In this document: piece by piece, positions 55,785 through 64,000 of the stretch
Numbering within the stretch: position 1 is the first letter of the stretch
Layout: the number at the start of each line of letters is the position of its first letter
DNA from: Erodium maritimum
Lineage: Eukaryota > Streptophyta > Magnoliopsida > Geraniales > Geraniaceae
Assembly: GCA_963921825.1 (NCBI GenBank)
Contig: OY997590.1
Location: 54,116,012-54,180,011, forward strand
Reading direction: 5' to 3'
Length of the DNA stretch: 64,000 nucleotides
Notes under the pieces: generated by a model
Database searches by the model: none
What the model saw: the letters and a program-made list of their open reading frames with translations, nothing else
Told to the model about the DNA's origin: nothing
Translations under genes and position numbers: made by a program

Positions 55785-58700
55785 TTATAGAGAAGTTATC
55801 CTAGGGAAGAAATCTTTTGGAGAGCTAGCCCAAGACATGTTCATGATTTTGTGGAAAATTTCTTTTGCAGTGGGGAAGCTATGATCAAATATAGCTTGAT
55901 TTCTTGCTAGCCAGATCTGCCAGCATGTTATATGAATGATATTTCCCCAAGGCCCTTTACATATGTGTGGAGATTGTATTAATGCAGCCCAAGAAGTGAA
56001 AATTGATTTGGTAGTCTGAGGGATCACCCAAGTTATTCTCCACCAGTTCATAATGAGGCACCATACCTTCCAAGCTCTCTCACAATGCAGGATAGCATGA
56101 GAGGCATCTTCTAGGTCATTGTTGCATACAGGACAGAGAAGGCCTTGTAAAGATAATTGCATACCTCTAGCATCTAGGAAGAAACTGGATGGGATAGCCT
56201 CTAGACAAGCCAACCAATAAAAAGCAGAGATTTTTGGGGGTATTCATGTCTTCCAAATTGCCTTTGTCCAAGCTGCATTTCTCTGAGGAGCTGAGATTGA
56301 GTTGTCTAGGAGAGTATATAATTTTTTTTACAGTGAAGACTTTAGGATCTCCTGCCCAAACAAGTTGATCCATCTCCTGAGTTAGGTGTGTTCCAGTTAG
56401 AATTTGTTGCAGCAACAACCAGTCTGATTCTGCCCTTCCTCTAGGCAACCTTGAGAAATTTAACTCCCACTCATCATCAGAGAAGGCTTCTGCTACCATC
56501 AATTTTTTGTTCTAAGACAATGTAAAAAGTCTTGGAAATATGTATCTAAGTGGTGCATCCCCCCACCAAATATCAAACCAGAAATAAACCCTTGCACCAT
56601 TACCCAATTTCCATGATAGTCCCTTAATTCCAAACAGGTCTTGAAGTAAAGGATCATTATTGATAGCAAGTATTTGATTCATGAAACTTGAGCCACCTTT
56701 TTCAGGAAAAGTAGCTAGGTCCCAATCAGTTGATGCCCAACCAAACTTACTGCAGATAACCCTCTTCCAAAGTGAGTTATTGTCTAGAGCAAACCTCCAC
56801 CACCACTTAGCAAGAAGAGCTACATTCATTTGAGCCAGATTTTTAATTCCCAAACCCCCTTTACTCTTTGGTCTGCAAACCTTGTTCCAAGCCACTTTGC
56901 AAACGGATCTAGCTGTAGAAATCCCATGCCATAAGAACCTTCTCTCCCATGATTCCATTGCTTTTAGCACTCCTTTTGGGGCTTGAATTATGGAGAAAAA
57001 ATATAATGGTAAGGCACTGAGGGTGGATTTAATGAGAGTGATTCTTCCTCCCAAAGAAAGTAATTTAGCCTGCCAAAGACTAAGAGCTGCTTTGAATTTG
57101 TCTAAAAATGTGTCCCAAGTTTTAATTTTTTTTGGATTTGCTCCAAGTGGAAACCCAAGGTATGTGGTTGGTAACTTGCCCTTTGTGCACTGAAGGATTT
57201 CCAGTATACTGAGCTCTTCTTCCTCTTGTAGGTTGAATAATATAACCTCAGACTTCTCATAATTGACCTTAAGTCCAGTAGCTAGATTGAAGATTGCTAG
57301 AGCTAGCTTGACGCACAAGGCACCACTATTTGTAGCTTGTAGGAAGAATATGCTATCATCTGCAAATTGTAAATGAGATATAATTGGCCCTGATTGATGG
57401 AATTGAATGCCTTTAAACAATCCTTGTAGCAAACCAGCTTTCATAATCTGATTTAAACCCTCAGCAGCTATGACAAAAAGCAAAGGGGACAAAGCACATC
57501 CCTGCCTTAGACCTCTTGATATTTGAAAATCAGGACTTCGAGCTCCATTTAAAAGGACTGAAACATGAGCCCTAAGACAAGACATTATCCATAATTTCCA
57601 AAAGTTTCCAAACCCCATTTTGGTCATGACTTTCATAAGATAGCCCCAGTTGACCTTATCAAAAGCCTTTTCAAAATCAGCTTTGGAGAGGATTGCCTTT
57701 TGTTTGGTTGTCTTAATATACTCCACCACTTCTGCTGCAATTAAAATGCCATCCACAATTTGCCTATCTTGTATAAAACCAGATTGCTCTTCCCCCACTA
57801 TATAGCCCATAACCTGTTTTAATCTAGTAGACAAAAGCTTTGACAAAATCTTGTAAACTCCTCCCATGAGACTAATGGGTTTGTAGTCATCAAAAGTCAA
57901 GGGAGCTTTGTTTTTAGGGATTAAGATCAAGAAGGATGAATTCAGACCTTTTCCAAGCTGAGCAGTGTGATAGAAGCAATAAACAAATTTCATTAGATCT
58001 TCTTTGATAATCAGCCAACATACTTGGAAAAATTTGAGAGTGAAGCCATCTGGGCCTGTGGCTTTCTCAGCACTACATGCCATAATAGCTTGAAGAGTTT
58101 CTTCTTCTAAAAAAGGTCTTTCCATCCACTGAGATTGATCAAGAGTTAGAGTGGCAAAAGGGAGGCCCTACAAAGATATATGAGATAAAGAATCTTCAGA
58201 GAATCTTGAGGCAAAATGTTCAGCTGCAGCTAGTTTTATTTCAGCAGGAGAAGATAGGAGGCTTTCCTTGTACCAAATCTGATTGATCTGCTTATAAGCT
58301 CCTATAAAATTGGCCACCCTATGAAAGTATTTTGAATTTTTATCCCCTTCATCAATCCACTTTTTCCTTGCCTTCTGACTCCACAGTTTTGAGAGTAGCT
58401 TGTACTTCAAATTTAACTCATCTTTAATTCACTTTTCTTTGAACATTCTGCAGGAGAGAGAGGTCTTGACTCCACCAAAGAATCTAGATTGTCAATAGCC
58501 TTGATGAGTATTGATATATGATTATCTAGATGACCATATACTTGTACATTCCACTTCTTTAGGCCAGCTTTCAATAGTTTAAGCTTCATCCATAGTACAT
58601 AATAGGGTTGGCCATATATTTGATAAGAAGACCAGAATTTTTGAACAGCTATTAAGAATCTTGGATCCTCAGTCCAAATATTTAGGAATTTAAAAGGCCT

Positions 58701-59418
58701 TGGCCCCCAATCCACAATCTCATCAAAGAGTGTTATGGGCCTATGATTTGAGATTGACCTTGGGAGACAAGACTGATTGAAATTGGGAAACTTTATCAAG
58801 AGGTTCTGTGTTATAAGAAATCTGTCTATCCTTGAAGCTCTAGATTGAGGGCCAAACCAAGTGTACTTGCCACCATTGAGAGGGATATATATGAGTCCTT
58901 GGTTGTGTATGAATTGTTGAAAGTAATGCCTGTCTGAGCCCCCCAGCTCTTTGAGAAGATCTATCTTGTACATTACTGACAGTGTTGAAGTCCCCACCCA
59001 AGAGAATTAGTGTTCCATCTTGCACTTGCAGTATCTTTTCTTCTAAATTCAACCAAAGAGACCTTCTACCAGCTGCATTTGTGTGAGCATAAATATTTAT
59101 GAAGCAACATTGAGATTGGCAAGGCTGCATCTTACCAAACCATAATAAAGCACCCTCAATAGACACTGAATGTGAGAAAGAAAAATCACAGGATTTCCAA
59201 ATTGAAATAAGCCATCCTGAGGTGTCAACTGCATCTAGATGACAAGACTCCCACCCCCAATTCAGCCCACATGATCTGAGAAAATGAACTGGAAAGATAT
59301 CTATTTTCGATTCTTGTAGGAGTATAAAACTTGGTTTTTGCTTGAGTGCCAAGTCACTGAAGCTTCTCCTCTTTTGTTGAGAGGAGATTCCCCTCACATT
59401 CCAAGTGAGGAATTTCAT
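55785..59418 (-). pseudogene. LINE ORF2 (endonuclease, RT, zf-RVT), few breaks
   Basis: It starts MKFLTWNVRGISSQQKRRS at 59418. Endonuclease: NIYAHTN, GGDFNTV, SRIDRFLITQ, SNHRPITL. The 537-codon frame 56512-58125 holds KATGPDGFTLKF, YKPISLMGGVYKILSK, LSKADFEKAFDKVNWGYL, GLRQGCALSPL and the LQFADDSIFFLQ catalytic box. In the RT A-motif the usual K-V-D is K-A-D, with the catalytic Asp kept. Thumb and KWWWRFALDNNSLW follow, then zinc-binding CPVCNNDLEDASHAILHC (55785-56213). Breaks: a frameshift near 58.95 kb and another near 58.41 kb, stops near 58166 and 56510, and a frameshift near 56.2 kb. It is among the best preserved RTs here but is not intact. Confidence 0.92.
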
Positions 59419-59424
59419 ATCAAA

Positions 59425-60207
59425 TTAGAGAGAGATGGGGGGAATGAGGCCCAAATCCAGCTGGCTATACTTGTCTGAATTTTCCTGAATTTCCACACAG
59501 TCCTCTTCAGAGCCAGCCTCTATAGCAAAAGGATGCTTCCTTAAATCTTGCAGGTCTGTTAGCTGGTTGAGAATGACTTGATCAGCTACTGATGCTTTCA
59601 GACCTATTGCTTTACCAAGGGCCCAAGCTTTTTTAGCAAAGGAGTCTTCTTCCAAGATGCTTCTATTGATTTGCAGATCAGAGTTTATAGGGAGAGAATG
59701 AGAAGGATCAACTGTTGCAATGGCTTTTAGTGTTGCTCTTGTGCTATAGGTGTGGGGAGAGGTTCCTTTAGCTGAGATCTTTTTTTTTTCTTTAGATTGT
59801 AATGTGCAGAAGGAGAGATGGTTTTTTTCAAACCTAGAAAATCAGCAGCCTCTTCAACTTGAATTTTTTCCAGCTGTAAATGGAGGGAAAGTTCATTTTC
59901 AGAGAGAGGTAATCCATTATTCAAGCAGTCCAGCCCCACCATATCAGAAGAATGGGACTGCAAGGGACCAACATCCCTTGATATGCCAATGGCCTTTAGT
60001 GGCAATGGAGTTGAAGAGTATAATTCATCTTGAGCCAATCCCAGTAATAAATGACTATCAACTTCAGTCCTTTTGGGGAGTATAATAAGAGGAGAGACTT
60101 GTGTGGGGTCTTGGATAAAAGAGTTGTCCACTGGATTTAAAGGAAATGAAGGGCCTGTCTTCTCACAAGCAGCAGATGGGATGCCATTGACTTGCCTGGG
60201 GCTTTGA
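59425..60207 (-). pseudogene. LINE ORF1 C-terminal part, cut by Copia LTR
   Basis: Two frames (59727-60260 and 59425-59655) give the Ser/Pro-rich linker and the C-terminal block EEDSFAKKAWALGKAIGLK, matching KRAWGFGKSIGMK of LINE 1. It ends ISL and TAA at 59425-59427, then six bases, then the ORF2 ATG. The RRM and DUF4283-like part is absent because the Copia LTR starts at 60208. Confidence 0.8.
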
Positions 60208-61371
60208 TGTTGGGTCTCGAGGTAGGGTTGGAGATGAACCAACTTGCAGCGAAAAATCAAGGAAAATCAAGAGACAATTAAAACCAAGAAACAACTAACA
60301 AAGAATGGATTCACAAGAGAAAAATTCAGCACTAGTTCTTACCAAAACAAGAACACCGGGTAACGAATGATTGGCTTGAGTCTCCAAGACGCCTACGTAT
60401 CCACATGGGAATCAAAGCCACGTAGTTCTTCTCTTTGAGGACTCAAGAACACAAACATGGAGGTGGGAGCTTGCCAAACCCGAAATTGCAAGGGAAGGGG
60501 GAGAGAAGTTGTGTTTCCTAGTTCTTGTCTTGTGTTTGTTATGTTGAAAAAAGATGACTTAAACATAACAAAACCCATACTTGTCCAACTAAAGGCATGA
60601 GACAAGTATGGTGTCAAGTAAGGTGTAAATAGGACAAAGTATGGCAAGACAAGATTGGGTTAGGTGGTGAATCACCAACACCTTAATCCTTGTCTTTCTT
60701 ACTTAGTACTAATTAATCAACACTTGATTAATTAGTTCCATGGGCCTTGGTTGCATGGGCCTTTCATGGGCCTATTGGAACATGGCCCGTGGCCATTTCC
60801 AACGAGGTCCCGTGATTCGCTCATCGCCTCCAAGCCTTCCATACCGAAAATGTCCAACATTATCCGACGCGATCAATCCCAAGACTCCAAGCCTTGTCTC
60901 GATCCGTAAAGTCCTATTCACTTACGGGCACATGACCCAAAACCCAGTTTTGGTCATGTCCCGAGACAACTCCCTCTTGGCCATTCTCCATAAATGTGTC
61001 AATGAGTTTCATCCTCCGGTGTGACCCTTAGGTTTATGCATGTCAATAGATCAATGTAAAATCTCATTTTACTTGATCCTATTTAAGTGGCAACTAACGA
61101 GACTTTAGTATTGCCTGACACTGCATAACGAATCGACCCTGTCGATTCTAAACTTTCCATCATCCTTGTCATTATCCTTTTATCTCCGATATCCTGATTG
61201 AGATAAGGCATAGAGTCGTCATCCTTATTATTCTCAATCACTGTTCCTTGATATGTGAGATGACTGAAGATATGATACCCAGTATCATGTGCATGGCCAT
61301 GCTATTCTTTCAGTCATTCTCGATCAAGCGGCCGAGAACCGATATCTTTCCCATACCTCAGTATGAGGGAT
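60208..61371 (-). mobile_element. Copia LTR fragment inserted in LINE 3 ORF1
   Basis: It starts TGTTGGGTCTCGAGG in LINE 3 ORF1 and follows the young Copia LTR with scattered substitutions to TATGAGGGAT. There the next LTR begins. About 1164 of 1688 bp are present; the rest should resume beyond the window. Preceding bases TTTGA (60203-60207) are the candidate target duplication. No internal region is seen on this side. Confidence 0.85.
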
Positions 61372-64000
61372 TGTCACGCCCCAATTTCAGTAAAACCGAA
61401 CTAGGGACGCGAACATTTTAAAACATAAAAAACTTGAAAACCTGTTTTCATTAAACACTTTAAAAGTACCATTTGTTCAACAAAATAATAAATACAGTTT
61501 AAAACACGTCCCAACAAGTGGACAAAAGTACACGGTATCCGTCACTAGACTCAAAAGACAAAACCCGGACTCCGCTCCTAGCTCCACAAGCTTCGAGAGC
61601 TCACCTAGTCCGTCCCACGAACAGTACCTGTAGGAAAAGCAGCTAGGGGTGAGCGTTCGCTCACCACCACGGATAACAGACTGACTACGGCATAATTAGC
61701 AGACAAAGCAGGTAACACCAACAACAACTCAACACCGGGGAACACCATCCCCAACCCAAGTACTCTAACTTAACATACACCCACTGTTGCCTTCCCTGAC
61801 CAACTAGACACCCTGACACGTAAAGTAGACCCGACACAACCATTGACGACCTCTTCCAAGGACTCAAAAGAAAGTCACGCAACACCAAACAGCATCACAA
61901 GGGATCACACACCAAACTAGATCACAAAGGATCGCACACCAAACAAGATCACAAAGGATCGCAAACCAGCTGCCAAGAACGCCCTCCCGGGACTCTAACC
62001 CGGTCAGACCAACCCAAGAATGCTGCAACTTACCGGGACTCTAACCCGTAAGCCATCCGGAAAATGCTGCAACTTACCGAGACTCTAACTCGTAAGCTAG
62101 CCGAAGAATGCTGCAACTTACCGGGACTCTAACCCGCAAGCCAGCCAAAGTATGCTCACAAACCCAAACGCGTGTGCTCGTGGACCCCCGTTTCAGGAAG
62201 CGGGCCCCCAACCTCCGGTAACCACAAACACAAACACAATCACAATCACAATCACAAGTAAGTTCAACAACCAGAAACAACACAAGTTCAACACTCACAG
62301 GCACTCATGGCCACCAAGACACCAACAGTAAAACTCGGACTCAACAGCCCCACAGGAACTCCCGGCCTTCCAAGACACACCGACAGTAAGACACGGACTC
62401 AACAGCCCCACAGGCACTCCCGGCCTCCCAAGACACACCGACAGTAATACACGGACTCAACTGCCCCACAGGCACTCGCGGCCTCCCAAGACACCAACCT
62501 TAAAACACGCTTGCAACTTACCGAAAATCTAACTCGTAAGCCAGCTAAAGAAAGCTTGCAACCCCCCGAGACTCTAACTCGGTCAGGCCAGCCAAAGACA
62601 CCAACCTTAGTACACGGCTCTCAAAGCCACCCAAAACACCAACAATTAACTACGGGCTCTCATGGCCACCAAAGACACCAATTTAAATACACGGGCTCTC
62701 AAGGCCACCCAAACTCAATCAATAAATAATACGGGCTCTCAAGGCCACTCAAAACTCGATAATAAAACACGGGCTCTCAAGGCCACCCAAGACACCAAAT
62801 AAGCAATCAACCTCCGGCTTAACCAAGCCTCCAACAGTCCTAATATCAACAGTTTCTCAATCAACCTCCGGGCATGGTCATATGCCTCCAGTACTCCTAA
62901 TATCGATAAGTTCACAAACAACCTCCGGGCATGGTCATATGCCTCCAGTAAAACAATTAACGCTAAGTTCTCTACTCCTACGACACTACTAAGTGTCACA
63001 TGCTTTTCCAATTATTACTAAGCTCCCGTAACATGCTTTTCTAATAAACGCTACAATTCCGTATCATGCTTTTCTAATGTTTAAATAAACCTACTCAACC
63101 CACGACACCCCGGTGTCACATGCAATTCTATTGTTAACTTTCCCCAGTCAGGGCCGAGATCCGGCTACTTTTCCCTACCTCGTGCGTGTTCTCCCAAAAG
63201 CCAAACCACGAGCTCCGGTGATGATCTCAGTCACTCACCCAGCTTTCCCTTGCCTCGGTCCGTGGCACGATCTAAAGGAACACAATTTAAAGTCACTAAA
63301 CAACTCGCAGGAATAAACCGAAAACCAATAAACTCGATACCCAAACTTAACCCCGACAATGTCGATCACTCCCAAACTTCCCAATTACCCGACATTTTCA
63401 ATAAAGGACCCATAAAGGTCCGATTCGCCCGACATGGCGAATCTGCCCGGTTTTCAATAATTGCCTTCCGGGGCTCCAAAAGCCCCCGTTTTCGTTTCTA
63501 CGGTCTTAGAATATTTCAAGGAACTCAATGTACCTGCCCGAATCGAATTCCGACTCCTGAGTCAATTGAATGACGTTTAAAGTTTCTAAATCCGATAAAT
63601 TTCAACTTCTCCAATTTAATCCCAATTTTCGATTCGGTTTAGGATAAATGGTCCGGGGAACGTTTTAAACTACCCGAACATTGAAACCCGAGCAACCGAG
63701 CACGTGGGCCCCACCCAAACTCCTTGGCCGAGACCCTAGGGTTTAAGGGGAGGCTCGGCCACTATGTGGTGGCTGCTGCCAGCTCCGGCCAGCCACCTTA
63801 TGGCCGGCCGGCCACCACCCACGGTGGCCGGAGCTCCTCCCGAGCCTCCGGTCACCGGAAAACGTGAAATCTAAACCCCCAAACACCTCTAAAACATCTC
63901 CAACACCTCCCCAACCTCCACACAACCCTAAGTCATTCTTTTTAACAAAACCCTAGCTTTCCAAAATAATCAAAACGAGAATCGGTTTGGGTATTACCGT
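61372..64000 (-). mobile_element. Long LTR inserted in the Copia LTR, runs off window
   Basis: It starts TGTCACGCCCCAATTTCAG after GGGAT (61367-61371) and is the inverted relative of the 29149-41096 LTR. It contains the mirrored hairpin (61648-61665), 47-bp and 39-bp-type minisatellites (about 61970-62800), GACAC..GTGTC hairpins (62985-63120), and the GGTCCGATTCGCCCGAC region. The window end corresponds to about 29846 of that copy, so roughly 700 bp are missing. Whether it is solo cannot be told. Confidence 0.82.

Larger units (their letters stand above)
53415..60207 (-). mobile_element. LINE (copy 3), interrupted by two Copia LTRs
   Basis: The 3' end is a T run at 53415-53423 next to GATCGGCAAAGCAAATTT, the reverse of the 3' end of LINE 1. 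The 3'UTR (to about 55760) is split by the solo Copia LTR at 53793-55031. ORF2 and then ORF1 follow on the minus strand until the Copia LTR at 60208 cuts ORF1. The upstream ORF1 half and the 5'UTR are not seen in the window. It inserted into the Gypsy element to the left, whose pol C-terminus ends at 53414. Confidence 0.88.

Overview
This window is nuclear DNA from a flowering plant. One gene with canonical GT-AG introns encodes a plant half-size ABCG transporter that I read as ABCG21. Nearly everything else is a nested stack of retrotransposons: L1-type LINEs with plant RT zinc-binding tails, Copia and Gypsy elements, long solo LTRs, and one foldback DNA transposon. I saw no bacterial-style operons, rRNA, tRNA or CRISPR.

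Left part (1-13.8 kb). An imperfect inverted duplication (440-1780) and AT-rich unassigned DNA lead to a LINE 3' fragment (3490-4732). Next comes a decayed ORF1-only retroposon split by a solo LTR (5101-7762, TSD GATGT). A 473-bp foldback element with a perfect 9-bp target duplication (9348-9820) lies just upstream of the TATA box of the five-exon ABCG21 gene (10194-12909, 650 aa). This is the only host gene I can support.

Middle part (13.8-45 kb). A plus-strand Copia copy (LTR end, primer-binding site, leader) was broken by a minus-strand LINE (14352-18318) and then by a truncated long LTR (19704-about 20995). A near full-length plus-strand LINE (21070-28755) follows, with a 10-bp TSD, tandem 5'UTR units, ORF1 and ORF2. 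Next is a 3.5-kb solo LTR (29149-41096, TSD AATCA). It contains minisatellites and is split by a very young Copia insertion (32237-40686, TSD GGTAA) whose two 1688-bp LTRs look identical. A second solo LTR (41521-43441) lies in the remains of an ancient Copia element.

Right part (45-64 kb). A second ORF1-only retroposon copy (minus strand) is again split by a solo LTR (46629-49317, TSD CGAGG). It is followed by a minus-strand Gypsy element with a large gag-to-RT deletion (49483-53414). A third LINE (53415-60207, minus) carries a solo Copia LTR (53793-55031, TSD AGAAG). It is cut by a Copia LTR (60208-61371), which is itself cut by another long LTR running off the window (61372-64000).

Most notable are: two copies of an ORF1-only retroposon family; a shared ORF1 C-terminal motif; LINE ORF1 and ORF2 lying in one frame separated by a stop and two codons; a Copia copy that is very young by its LTRs but lacks the RT active-site segment; and hairpin-rich long LTRs that survive here as solo or fragmentary copies without an assignable internal region. 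Coordinates of decayed elements are approximate unless fixed by a TSD. All similarities were judged by eye.
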